A DNA stretch of 6,392 nucleotides from an uncultured Porphyromonadaceae bacterium (GCA_947074265.1 CAMTPD010000092.1:1-6392), one strand, 5' to 3'. Counted from the stretch's first letter, positions 1-5,729 are shown. Numbers and translations: made by a program. Notes: generated by a model not told the origin, from the sequence alone.

Positions 1-514
1 CCAACACTTTACGTCTATAACATTTGAAGCCTGCTGTTGTATCAGCAATCTTCATACCCGTGATAAAACGTACATATACAGAAGCAAAATACGACATCAA
101 CACACGCGATAGCGGCCAGTTTACTACGTTCACGCCATTGCTGTAACGAGAACCAATGGCTACGTCGTTTCCTTCGTTTGCACAAGCATTGTATAGCTTC
201 AGCAAATCAGACGGATTGTGCGAGAAATCGGCATCCATCTCAAAAACATAGTCATAGCCATGTTTCAAAGCCCATTCGAACCCACAGATATAGGCAGTAC
301 CCAGACCTTGTTTTCCTGCTCTTTCGATGATAAAAAGGGTGTCGACATATTGTTCTTGCAGTCTCTTTACTGCTTGAGCCGTTCCATCGGGCGAACCGTC
401 ATCTATGATAAGTATATCAAAAGCCTTTGACAGCTTTTTTACTGTATGAATGATGTTCTCGATGTTCTCGATCTCGTTGTATGTCGGTATGATTACTAAG
501 CTGTCAGACTTCAT
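1..514 (-). CDS. DPM1-like family 2 glycosyltransferase (polyprenol-phosphate sugar synthase), 3' end cut off
   Basis: The product should transfer a sugar, in the family typically mannose from GDP-mannose, onto a polyprenyl phosphate at the inner face of the cytoplasmic membrane, giving a lipid-linked donor for glycan synthesis. Visible over 171 residues: the GT-A nucleotide-binding start IIPTYNE (8-14), the first acidic motif DDGSPDGT (38-45), the family segment RAGKQGLGTAY (65-75), the metal-binding stretch EMDADFSHNP (92-101), IGSRY (120-124) and DTTAGFKCYRR (158-168). The order and spacing match DPM1/polyprenol monophosphomannose synthases, usually about 240-250 residues, so roughly the last 70-80 residues lie beyond base 1. 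The ATG at 514 puts the conserved IPTYNE at the normal distance; a GTG three codons upstream (523) is a weaker alternative. It follows the ATP-grasp gene by 148 bases and has its own promoter. The exact sugar and acceptor cannot be read from sequence. Confidence 0.93.
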   Translation of the reverse strand, partial: MKSDSLVIIPTYNEIENIENIIHTVKKLSKAFDILIIDDGSPDGTAQAVKRLQEQYVDTLFIIERAGKQGLGTAYICGFEWALKHGYDYVFEMDADFSHNPSDLLKLYNACANEGNDVAIGSRYSNGVNVVNWPLSRVLMSYFASVYVRFITGMKIADTTAGFKCYRRKVL

Positions 515-556
515 GAGCTTCACTGTATAATTATATATTCACGTAAAGTGTTTTAT

Positions 557-642
557 TCGGTATTTTGTTTAATGAATAAACAAATATAACAAAACAAACC
601 AGAAAAACGCAATAACCGCTATTTGTCGTAAAAAAATACCGA
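557..642. repeat. 10-bp inverted repeat flanking the glycosyltransferase promoter
   Basis: TCGGTATTTT at 557-566 and its exact reverse complement AAAATACCGA at 633-642 bracket the predicted promoter, leaving 66 bases between the arms. The distance makes a simple terminator unlikely. Two half-sites for a DNA-looping regulator, or chance in AT-rich sequence, are both possible. Confidence 0.4.
581..613 (-). promoter_or_regulatory. Bacteroidota-type promoter of the glycosyltransferase gene
   Basis: Read on the minus strand, a perfect -7 element TATATTTG (581-588) follows a three-of-four -33 element ATTG (610-613) after 21 bases, the architecture of the primary sigma factor promoters of Bacteroides. 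Transcription would begin around 575-577, giving a leader of about 60 bases before the ATG at 514. The promoter suggests the glycosyltransferase does not depend only on read-through from the ATP-grasp gene. Confidence 0.55.
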
Positions 643-662
643 TTAATGCGTTTCCTCTTCTA

Positions 663-1913
663 TTATTCTTGTAATACTCCGGTATTATCTAAGATGAGGT
701 AAGCACAATACAGCGAATCGACACAGATGGGTGTAAGTGCGAAGAAGCCCGACTGCACCTTGCCTTCTCCGATTATTGTAGGGTACTCCTGTTTTAGTTC
801 CTCAAGCTTTGTACGCAATGCTTCTGCCGATGGTGCATGATCGATAATCATTCGCCCCTTGGCTTTGGAATGTACAATCCTATTGTAGATTTCACTACTC
901 AAGATACCCATGTTGCAACGCAAGTTGATCTCGACCATCGGATGAATGCGAATGCTACGATCGGCATCGCGTATCAGCATCATATCAATTCCGAAATAGC
1001 CACAATAATTACGCCCGATCAATTGAGGGAGTAGTGATAGATAAGTATCGCGAATGGTTGCAAACTCCGCGTCGAAAGTTGCAGACGCAACCGTATCGTC
1101 CAGATAACTTTTTAGTGATGCATATAACTCGGTCTGACTCATCACATGGTTGCCCACATAAGCACCATGCTCATTGGTAAAGAAAAGCGAAATGCCCAGA
1201 TACTCGATCTGCCCATCGGGATGTATGTAAAATTGCATGGCAAAATCGTGTACCTTCTCGAGCAATGTTGCAACTGTTACAAAACCTTGTTGCTTGAGCA
1301 CTCCCTTACTCCACTCTCGCTCGAAACGGGTAAGCTCGCTGTGCATAAAACGTACTCCCTTGCCTGCCCCCGACCAAGGAGCCTTCACAACCACACTACG
1401 CAGGGCAGCTTCATGCTCAATTTCTTCGATCGAAGTACAACGCTTGGGTACGAAGTTGATTTGATAAGGTGCTAGCTTTTGCAGCAGATGCGGTAATAAA
1501 TCTACCACAACTCCTTTGCCATATATTTCATAGTGAACGTCGCTCCATTGCGCTACGGGATGAGATTGAAACGTTTCATCGCAATAGGATTTAAGCGGTG
1601 CTAAGGCCAAATGAGATGAAGGACTCCAGCCCCAGGGATGAAGAAACGTGAGTTTAGGAAGTTCTGCTGCTTCGATATCTGCCAAGGTTCTATAATCGAC
1701 TTGGTAATCGAGTACCTCAGACAAAGAGGATATGAAGTTATCGTGAGGTAGCGCTTCTACGGCAACGATATCGTTTTCTCGGGCAAAGTACACGGGCAAT
1801 ACGGCCAAATCGCGTTTCATCTTCACGATACGTGCCGGAGGCATATAATACGGACTTTTATTGGCTACAGCCAGGTCATTGTCCGAATTGAAATAAAAAA
1901 GTCTTGGGTTCAT
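663..1913 (-). CDS. ATP-grasp-like protein of unknown function
   Basis: I do not recognise a named family, but the 416-residue product has the layout of an ATP-grasp ligase. The N-terminal part holds a striking conserved-looking segment, FYFNSDNDLAVANKSPYY (6-23), then HPWGWS (92-97). A glycine-rich loop with a preceding lysine, VVVKAPWSGAGKGVRF (174-189), resembles the ATP-binding hairpin of the fold. GIDMML (308-313) and PMVEINLRCNMG (325-336) supply candidate metal ligands D310, E328 and N330. There is no signal peptide or membrane segment, so the protein should be cytosolic. ATP-grasp enzymes typically join a carboxylate to an amine or thiol through an acyl phosphate; the substrate here is unknown. 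It lies 73 bases behind nfo with no visible promoter of its own, so co-transcription with nfo is likely. The ATG at 1913 is directly preceded by the hairpin-rich gap. Confidence is high for a gene and moderate for the fold. Confidence 0.9.
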   Translation of the reverse strand: MNPRLFYFNSDNDLAVANKSPYYMPPARIVKMKRDLAVLPVYFARENDIVAVEALPHDNFISSLSEVLDYQVDYRTLADIEAAELPKLTFLHPWGWSPSSHLALAPLKSYCDETFQSHPVAQWSDVHYEIYGKGVVVDLLPHLLQKLAPYQINFVPKRCTSIEEIEHEAALRSVVVKAPWSGAGKGVRFMHSELTRFEREWSKGVLKQQGFVTVATLLEKVHDFAMQFYIHPDGQIEYLGISLFFTNEHGAYVGNHVMSQTELYASLKSYLDDTVASATFDAEFATIRDTYLSLLPQLIGRNYCGYFGIDMMLIRDADRSIRIHPMVEINLRCNMGILSSEIYNRIVHSKAKGRMIIDHAPSAEALRTKLEELKQEYPTIIGEGKVQSGFFALTPICVDSLYCAYLILDNTGVLQE

Positions 1914-1924
1914 TCGTTATCTAT

Positions 1925-1978
1925 TCGCTTCAATAGCGACTGCCCGAAACGATGATTTGCGGCATCACTTCGGGCAGT
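1925..1978 (-). terminator. Intercistronic double hairpin after nfo (candidate terminator or processing/stability element)
   Basis: On the minus transcript a 16-bp stem forms from ACTGCCCGAA (1969-1978) with TTCGGGCAGT (1939-1948), continued inward by two G-U wobbles and GATG/CATC, around an eight-base loop. A smaller hairpin, TCGCT-ATTGA-AGCGA (1925-1939), follows at once. The wobble pairs form only in minus-strand RNA; in plus-strand RNA they become A-C mismatches, so selection appears to act on the nfo-side transcript. No T-run follows on the minus strand, so ordinary intrinsic termination is uncertain. Partial termination or protection of the nfo mRNA 3' end are alternatives. Confidence 0.5.
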
Positions 1979-1986
1979 TATTTATA

Positions 1987-2835
1987 TTATTTATTTCGTT
2001 GTAGTGAATATAGCAGCTGAATTTCTTCGGCCCACAACGATTCGTCCGGTGTTTCGAGAATAAGCGGAATGTTATCAAAACGATCATCGTTCATGATAAA
2101 GTCAAAGACGTCCATTCCCATAAAGCCCTTACCCAGGCTATCATGACGGTCTACACGTGTAGCTAATTCTTTTTTCGAATCATTGATATGCATTCCTTTG
2201 AGATACTGAAAACCAACCGTTTCTTCAAATTCGCGAAATGTTTCGTCGATGGCCATACGCGAAGTAAGGTCGTAGCCGGAAGCCAACGTGTGTGCCGTAT
2301 CGAGGCAAACTCCTACGCGCGACTTATCTTCGACACGGTCGATGATGTAAGCCAGCTGCTCGAATTTATACCCAAGATTCGAACCCTGCCCGGCTGTGTT
2401 TTCAATTACAGCCATCACCCCTGTTGTTTTATCCAGCGTAAGATTGATCGACTCGGCAATACGAGCCAAACATTCCTCTTCGGTCATTTTCTTCAAATGG
2501 CTACCCGGGTGGAAATTGAGTCTATCTAGCCCTAGTTGTTCGCAACGTTGCATCTCATCAAGAAATGCCTCTCGCGATTTAGTCAACCCCTCTTCTTCGG
2601 GATGCCCCAGGTTGATCAGATAACTGTCGTGTGGAAGAATCTGTGCCGGTGTAAATTCAAACTTTTCACAATTGTCTCTAAAAGCTTTGATACTCTTTTG
2701 GGTAAGTGGAGCTGCTTTCCATTGTTTTTGATTCTTCGTAAACAGCGCAAAAGCCTTCGCTCCGATTGCGGCTGCATTCAGTGGCGCATTTTCAACACCT
2801 CCGGACGCACTCACATGAGCTCCTATATATTTCAT
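1987..2835 (-). CDS. nfo: Endonuclease IV (AP endonuclease, base excision repair)
   Basis: This 282-residue enzyme cleaves the backbone 5' to abasic sites and trims damaged 3' ends during base excision repair in the cytoplasm. All nine ligands of the trinuclear zinc centre are present at the same numbers as in the E. coli enzyme: H69, H109, E145, D179, H182, H216, D229, H231 and E261. They sit in the family signatures NFHPGSHL (107-114), [13 protein letters not shown] (177-189), HINDSK (216-221) and [10 protein letters not shown] (228-237), with LETP (260-263) near the end. The start [13 protein letters not shown] is the usual N-terminus and the length is normal, so the gene is complete and should be active. 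It has a strong promoter in the 52 bases upstream, and the arginine decarboxylase ahead of it ends in a terminator, so nfo begins its own unit and may carry the ATP-grasp gene behind it. Confidence 0.98.
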   Translation of the reverse strand: MKYIGAHVSASGGVENAPLNAAAIGAKAFALFTKNQKQWKAAPLTQKSIKAFRDNCEKFEFTPAQILPHDSYLINLGHPEEEGLTKSREAFLDEMQRCEQLGLDRLNFHPGSHLKKMTEEECLARIAESINLTLDKTTGVMAVIENTAGQGSNLGYKFEQLAYIIDRVEDKSRVGVCLDTAHTLASGYDLTSRMAIDETFREFEETVGFQYLKGMHINDSKKELATRVDRHDSLGKGFMGMDVFDFIMNDDRFDNIPLILETPDESLWAEEIQLLYSLQRNK

Positions 2836-2860
2836 CGTTTCTCGTTTTTATATTAGACAA

Positions 2861-2891
2861 CAAAGTTAACTTTGAAATGAGTACAATCAAA
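2861..2891 (-). promoter_or_regulatory. Consensus Bacteroidota promoter of nfo
   Basis: On the minus strand a perfect -33 TTTG (2888-2891) and a perfect -7 TAACTTTG (2861-2868) are separated by 19 bases. Transcription would start near 2856, leaving a short leader of about 20 bases before the ATG at 2835. The -7 element is embedded in the perfect 14-bp palindrome CAAAGTTAACTTTG (2861-2874), which could bind a symmetrical regulator. Confidence 0.75.
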
Positions 2892-2913
2892 GTTTTTTTC
2901 TTCTATATCTACA

Positions 2914-2960
2914 TAAAAAAAGCTGCCTGCTTTACCGATAAAGGTAAATGCAGACAGCTT
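2914..2960 (-). terminator. Strong intrinsic terminator of the arginine decarboxylase gene
   Basis: The minus transcript folds AAGCTG-CTGC-TTTACC type arms into 16 paired bases: 2920-2925 with 2955-2960, 2927-2930 with 2950-2953, and 2931-2936 with 2943-2948. There is one A-C mismatch, one bulged base and a six-base loop, and seven consecutive T follow. It begins 24 bases after the stop codon of the decarboxylase and separates it from the nfo promoter. Confidence 0.88.
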
Positions 2961-2984
2961 AACTATCGTTTGTCTCTTTCAGAA

Positions 2985-3521
2985 TTACTCAGCGTCTGGA
3001 AGCAAGAAATCTACGAAACAAAGAGCAGCAAGAGCTGTTCCGTATCTCTTTTCGATTGTGATACCTTCCGTAATGAAGTTAAGTTCTCCCAAATAATACT
3101 GGCTGTATGTTTTTTGGTGCAAATCGTTGATTACACGAATCAAACGAGACTCTAGCTCTTCGATACGGTAACGACCACTTACCTCACAAACCAATCCGCC
3201 TACTTTCTCATCAAAGTTCTCATCCTTGTACATCCAAGCGTATACAACACCTGCCGACACGAACTCATCTTGATACCCGTGAGATACGGACATAATTGTT
3301 TTCATCTCTGAACCAAATGGAGGAAGATCAATTTCGTCCATGGTGATGATGTGTGCAGTTGCCGGTAGAACCGACGAGTAAGTCATAATATTAAAGTCTG
3401 AGATCCCTGCATCATACAACGCCATGTGATATGATCCTGCATGCTTCTCAAGATCAGACTCCCCACTTCCTTTTGAGATAAAGAATGTGTTTGGGATTAG
3501 ATTTCCAACTTTCTTCGTCAT
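2985..3521 (-). CDS. pdaD: Pyruvoyl-dependent arginine decarboxylase (proenzyme)
   Basis: The product converts L-arginine to agmatine and CO2, the entry to polyamine synthesis and a proton-consuming reaction. It is made as a 178-residue proenzyme that cuts itself between two serines; the second becomes the pyruvoyl cofactor. The cleavage site is visible as NIMTYSSVLPATA (44-56), with the SS pair at 49-50 and N44 five residues ahead of S49, as in the archaeal enzyme. GGLVCEVSG (108-116) holds the likely catalytic acid E113. The N-terminal piece (1-49) would be the beta chain and 50-178 the alpha chain. I chose the ATG at 3521: the open frame reaches a TTG at 3560, but that TTG overlaps the predicted -7 element, and the family begins close to KVGNLIPNTFFISKG (4-18). 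It is monocistronic, with its own promoter and terminator. No other polyamine gene is in the window. Confidence 0.93.
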   Translation of the reverse strand: MTKKVGNLIPNTFFISKGSGESDLEKHAGSYHMALYDAGISDFNIMTYSSVLPATAHIITMDEIDLPPFGSEMKTIMSVSHGYQDEFVSAGVVYAWMYKDENFDEKVGGLVCEVSGRYRIEELESRLIRVINDLHQKTYSQYYLGELNFITEGITIEKRYGTALAALCFVDFLLPDAE

Positions 3522-3557
3522 TTCAAATATTAAATTACTAATTAGAATTGTTGAGTA

Positions 3558-3565
3558 CAAAAATA
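3558..3565 (-). promoter_or_regulatory. -7 promoter element of the arginine decarboxylase gene
   Basis: TATTTTTG on the minus strand matches the Bacteroidota -7 consensus TAnnTTTG in every fixed position. It lies 37 bases before the chosen ATG, giving a leader of about 30 bases. No convincing TTTG is found 19-21 bases upstream, so the promoter may be weak or need an activator. Confidence 0.45.
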
Positions 3566-3710
3566 ACGAACTTATCGAGATTTCCTACTAGTTTACTTCC
3601 AGTTTTTAAGATAAGACGACCGGTTATTTTCTGTAATCTGTTAGAAAAACAACTCCCCTTCCCGATTGTTCAGCAACAATGCCGATTCTCTACTCGTTTT
3701 ATGCTACGAA

Positions 3711-3784
3711 AAACCTTACTACGATTCCGGAAAAAGCTAATAAGGTTTGCACAAAAACCTAACGACGTTCTCATAAAAACCTAA
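3711..3784. repeat. Cluster of four AAACCTWA motifs (three direct, one inverted)
   Basis: AAACCTTA occurs at 3711-3718, its reverse complement TAAGGTTT at 3741-3748, and AAACCTAA at 3755-3762 and 3777-3784. The three direct copies share the longer form AAAAACCTWA and start 44 and 22 bases apart, close to whole numbers of helical turns. The inverted copy and the one at 3755 can also pair across a six-base loop, and on the minus strand this hairpin precedes a TTAGCTTTTT stretch, so a weak terminator for the lipoprotein gene is a second reading. It lies roughly 150-220 bases upstream of the decarboxylase promoter. Confidence 0.55.
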
Positions 3785-3852
3785 TGAAGAAATAATTGTC
3801 AGACCGGCATCGGACGATTACGTCTTCGTAAAAGCGGTTCGATACTACTGCC

Positions 3853-5148
3853 TTATTTTTTCTTATACAATACCAGAATCGGATTGTCTTCTTCCTGCAT
3901 TTGCGAAAGTAATTTACAAAGCTCGGCACGCTTCTCAGGATACTTAACCGTTTTGTCGCGCCATTTCTCCAAATACTTTTCTGCCATATGCGGATAGATC
4001 AATACATAAAGATAGTTGGGGTCATCCAAATTGTTACGAATCACATACGATGGACCACCGTCTATATCGTTATATAAAATATCGTTTTGCTTCTCTCCCA
4101 GATATTCGGGTTGTTTCCAAAATTGAACCTTCTTGCTTTGCTTATTAAATCGTGCAATGCAATTATCTGAAAACTCATACCCATAACCTATCCTAAAGAG
4201 AATGTCATTAGAAGTCTCAAACAATCCGATCAACGAAAAATATCTAAAATAATCTTTTTTATCTACTGATGTTTTTGAGATGTATTTCAACGGCATTGCA
4301 TATGCACCCATATCTATCTTATAATAAGGCCTGTGTAGTTGATCTGTTACTTCATAAATATAATTGTCTACTATTTCAAATAATAAGATATGCTCTTTAG
4401 TTTGTGTAATTGGTGTAGTTTGATAACTAAATGACCAACGATTTTGATTAATAAGGCCATTTGATACCTCTGGTTTATGTTTATATTCCAATTTCCCAGT
4501 TTTATCAAAAATAAGAAATGAGAAAATATCCTGATTATAACAATGTTGGCCTCGTGCTAATATCAGCTTATCATTTCGGCTAGTAAGGCTCTGTGTATAA
4601 AGACATCCTTCGATCTTTCTTTCATAGTTTCCATTTCGATCATACACGTACATATAATTTGCGTCAATTATAGGGAGATAAACTGATGTGTCATCAACCG
4701 TAAAACCCATAGCCAACTTGTATTCACCCGGCCCTTGACCAATTTTTCCAATCCTGTTGATAAACTTACCGTTCTTGTTAAATTGATAAACATACTGAAA
4801 GGCGTATGGCTCTGTCAAAAATATTTGATCATCGACAACTTTCATTTGTCCGAGTAAAGGAAGCAAAGCATCGTCTGTCGTTTCCAACTTTATATATTGC
4901 ACATCGGAGGCATCCACGATCTCACTCATGGGGAACGGTTCGTTCGATAGTTTGTAGTTAGATCCCAGATCAATAATCTCGACTCCTTTCTCGTCCAACT
5001 TTACATCGCCTGTAGTCTCTCCTACTTCTCCGACATCATTTTCTTCTTTCATGTGCTTCTCGCTCTTTCCGGCGCAGCAAACACAAATAAGCAGCAAGCT
5101 AATGCATACTTGCACGCATACGTAATTTTGTAGCCTTGATTTCTTCAT
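3853..5148 (-). CDS. Six-bladed beta-propeller lipoprotein, function unknown
   Basis: The 431-residue product starts with MKKSRLQ and a hydrophobic, cysteine-rich segment (about 10-25, containing LLLICVCCAG), a lipoprotein signal peptide with C24 or C25 as lipid anchor. A charged linker, KHMKEENDVGEVGE, follows. The rest resembles the NHL/TolB-like propellers abundant in Bacteroidales: QYIKLETTDDALL (84-96), then the blade signature NRIGKIGQGPGEY (131-143), then repeated strands with aromatic and K-N-G-K type turns (FNKNGKF, YDRNGNYE, FDKTGKLE). The usual size of about 370-430 residues fits. No enzymatic motif is seen; such proteins are thought to bind ligands or act in surface complexes. I chose the ATG at 5148; the frame stays open to a TTG at 5160, but that lies in the predicted leader. 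Neighbours give no hint of substrate: there is no SusC/SusD pair. Fold confidence is good; function is not assignable. Confidence 0.88.
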   Translation of the reverse strand: MKKSRLQNYVCVQVCISLLLICVCCAGKSEKHMKEENDVGEVGETTGDVKLDEKGVEIIDLGSNYKLSNEPFPMSEIVDASDVQYIKLETTDDALLPLLGQMKVVDDQIFLTEPYAFQYVYQFNKNGKFINRIGKIGQGPGEYKLAMGFTVDDTSVYLPIIDANYMYVYDRNGNYERKIEGCLYTQSLTSRNDKLILARGQHCYNQDIFSFLIFDKTGKLEYKHKPEVSNGLINQNRWSFSYQTTPITQTKEHILLFEIVDNYIYEVTDQLHRPYYKIDMGAYAMPLKYISKTSVDKKDYFRYFSLIGLFETSNDILFRIGYGYEFSDNCIARFNKQSKKVQFWKQPEYLGEKQNDILYNDIDGGPSYVIRNNLDDPNYLYVLIYPHMAEKYLEKWRDKTVKYPEKRAELCKLLSQMQEEDNPILVLYKKK

Positions 5149-5193
5149 ACGCTTAAACAACTAGTTAACAAAACTCATTGCCGCACAATAATA

Positions 5194-5226
5194 CAAATTA
5201 ATTGATTTACAAAACAATGAAACAAT
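5194..5226 (-). promoter_or_regulatory. Probable promoter of the propeller lipoprotein gene
   Basis: On the minus strand TTAATTTG (5194-5201) matches seven of the eight positions of the -7 element pattern, and ATTG (5223-5226) stands 21 bases upstream as an imperfect -33 element. The start would fall near 5189, about 40 bases before the ATG at 5148. The upstream small gene ends in a terminator at 5249, so the lipoprotein gene needs a promoter in this gap. Confidence 0.4.
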
Positions 5227-5248
5227 CAAAAAACGTTGAGATAAGGGC

Positions 5249-5288
5249 AAAAAAAAACTCTGCCACTTTTGAGTAAAAGTGAAAGAGT
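5249..5288 (-). terminator. Intrinsic terminator of the small-protein gene
   Basis: On the minus strand ACTCT (5284-5288) pairs with AGAGT (5257-5261) and ACTTTT (5275-5280) with AAAAGT (5265-5270). A three-by-three internal loop and a four-base hairpin loop complete it, and nine T follow (5249-5257). It lies about 100 bases after the stop codon of the 67-residue gene, so that transcript carries a long 3' untranslated region. Confidence 0.82.
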
Positions 5289-5325
5289 AGATGCATGATT
5301 AAAATGAAGATAAAACCTTTTGCCG

Positions 5326-5367
5326 AGGTAACCAGGAGTACCAGAGTGGTACCCCGCCAGCTTACCT
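5326..5367 (-). other. Structured 3' UTR element between the small gene and its terminator
   Basis: The outer stem AGGTAA/TTACCT (5362-5367 with 5326-5331) encloses an inner stem GGGGTACC/GGTACTCC (5348-5355 with 5335-5342; one mismatch) with a five-base loop. The GGTA/TACC words recur (GGTAA, GGTACC, GGTAC, GGTTACC on the minus strand), so alternative pairings are possible. The segment is more GC-rich than its surroundings. It does not fold as a tRNA or match a riboswitch I know. It could be part of a small RNA that shares the terminator at 5249-5288, or a binding site in the mRNA. Confidence 0.5.
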
Positions 5368-5391
5368 GTACAAAAAGTTTCTTTTCACTAA

Positions 5392-5595
5392 TTAGATTTC
5401 TTCGTTTATCGGTGCGATATAAACGATTTCTGCATTTTGCATACTGATTTTGAAATACTGAAACTCGTTGTTTTCATACAATACTTTGTAGAAATAACCA
5501 GTTTGGTCCATAGCCAAAAGACCTACTACACGTTTGCTGATAGAGTTTGCATGATTTCTGATTGACATTGCAGCCAAGAAAAATTTTTGATTCAT
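5392..5595 (-). CDS. Small orphan protein, 67 residues, function unknown
   Basis: I do not recognise this family. The protein begins MNQKFFLAAMSIRNHANSIS, a mildly amphipathic N-terminus without a convincing signal peptide. It continues with four alternating hydrophobic stretches that look like beta strands: RVVGLLAM (22-29), GYFYKVLY (33-40), FQYFKI (45-50) and AEIVYIA (55-61). Tyr and Phe are frequent, as in small beta-barrel or SH3-like domains, and the end NEEI is acidic. It is a credible gene despite its size because it has an ATG start, an upstream promoter at 5660-5692 and a strong terminator downstream, forming a separate transcription unit of about 400 bases. The ATG at 5595 is preferred; M10 (5568) is an alternative. 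It is divergent from superoxide dismutase, with 269 bases between the two starts, and ends 243 bases before the lipoprotein gene begins. Confidence 0.75.
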   Translation of the reverse strand: MNQKFFLAAMSIRNHANSISKRVVGLLAMDQTGYFYKVLYENNEFQYFKISMQNAEIVYIAPINEEI

Positions 5596-5625
5596 GTTAT
5601 TATAATTTAAAAGACAACAATACTC

Positions 5626-5647
5626 ACATCTTCAAAACAAGAGATGT
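5626..5647 (-). other. Hairpin at the 5' end of the small-gene transcript
   Basis: ACATCT (5642-5647 read on minus) pairs with AGATGT (5626-5631) over a ten-base loop. It falls a few bases after the predicted transcription start, so it could stabilise the message or act as a leader control element. Six base pairs alone could be chance. Confidence 0.35.
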
Positions 5648-5659
5648 TCTCGTCGGATG

Positions 5660-5692
5660 TAAATATAGTTATTAATTCTCTATACAACCAAA
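5660..5692 (-). promoter_or_regulatory. Promoter of the small orphan gene
   Basis: On the minus strand a perfect -33 TTTG (5689-5692) is followed after 21 bases by TATATTTA (5660-5667), seven of eight positions of the -7 pattern. The start would fall near 5655, leaving a leader of about 60 bases before the ATG at 5595. Confidence 0.5.
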
Positions 5693-5729
5693 AGAACTAG
5701 TGAAAAGTTTAATCGTATAAAGTTTCGAA

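Larger units (their letters stand above)
3522..3852. other. 331-base gap between the decarboxylase and lipoprotein genes
   Basis: The left end (3522-3565) is the leader and -7 element of the decarboxylase. A short hairpin ATTGTT-cagc-AACAAT sits at 3665-3680. The AAACCTWA cluster occupies 3711-3784. The 3785-3852 stretch after the lipoprotein stop holds only a weak five-base-pair hairpin, TTACG-tctt-CGTAA, and no clear T-run terminator. No credible gene is seen; the one open frame on plus (3548-3784) lacks an ATG start and overlaps the promoter. Confidence 0.6.

Noticed and set aside
218..430. 70-codon open frame on plus within the glycosyltransferase gene
   Set aside because: It is antisense to the conserved DDGSPDGT and DADFSHNP region of a recognised enzyme.
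455..472. Tandem nine-base repeat encoding ENIENI near the glycosyltransferase start
   Set aside because: It is inside the coding region and only two units; explained by the protein sequence.
837..1475. Three open frames on plus inside the ATP-grasp gene
   Set aside because: They are antisense shadows of a well-supported minus-strand gene with clear motifs.
2188..3155. Open frames on plus across nfo, its promoter, the 2914-2960 terminator and the decarboxylase 3' end
   Set aside because: They are antisense to genes with complete catalytic residue sets or run through a terminator and promoter; no family resemblance.
3522..3560. Thirteen-codon N-terminal extension of the arginine decarboxylase from a TTG
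   Set aside because: The TTG lies within the predicted -7 element, before the expected transcription start, and the ATG at 3521 fits the family N-terminus.
3665..3680. Hairpin ATTGTT-cagc-AACAAT as a terminator
   Set aside because: Only six A/T-rich pairs with no T-run on either side.
3548..3784. 78-codon open frame on plus in the gap between the decarboxylase and lipoprotein genes
   Set aside because: It has no ATG start, overlaps the decarboxylase promoter and leader, and runs through the repeat cluster. Its Arg/Lys/Phe-rich composition looks like antisense to AT-rich non-coding DNA.
5326..5367. tRNA or known riboswitch for the structured segment
   Set aside because: There is no cloverleaf, no T-loop GTTCRA motif and no CCA-type end. 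It lies after a coding region rather than before one, so a classical riboswitch is unlikely.
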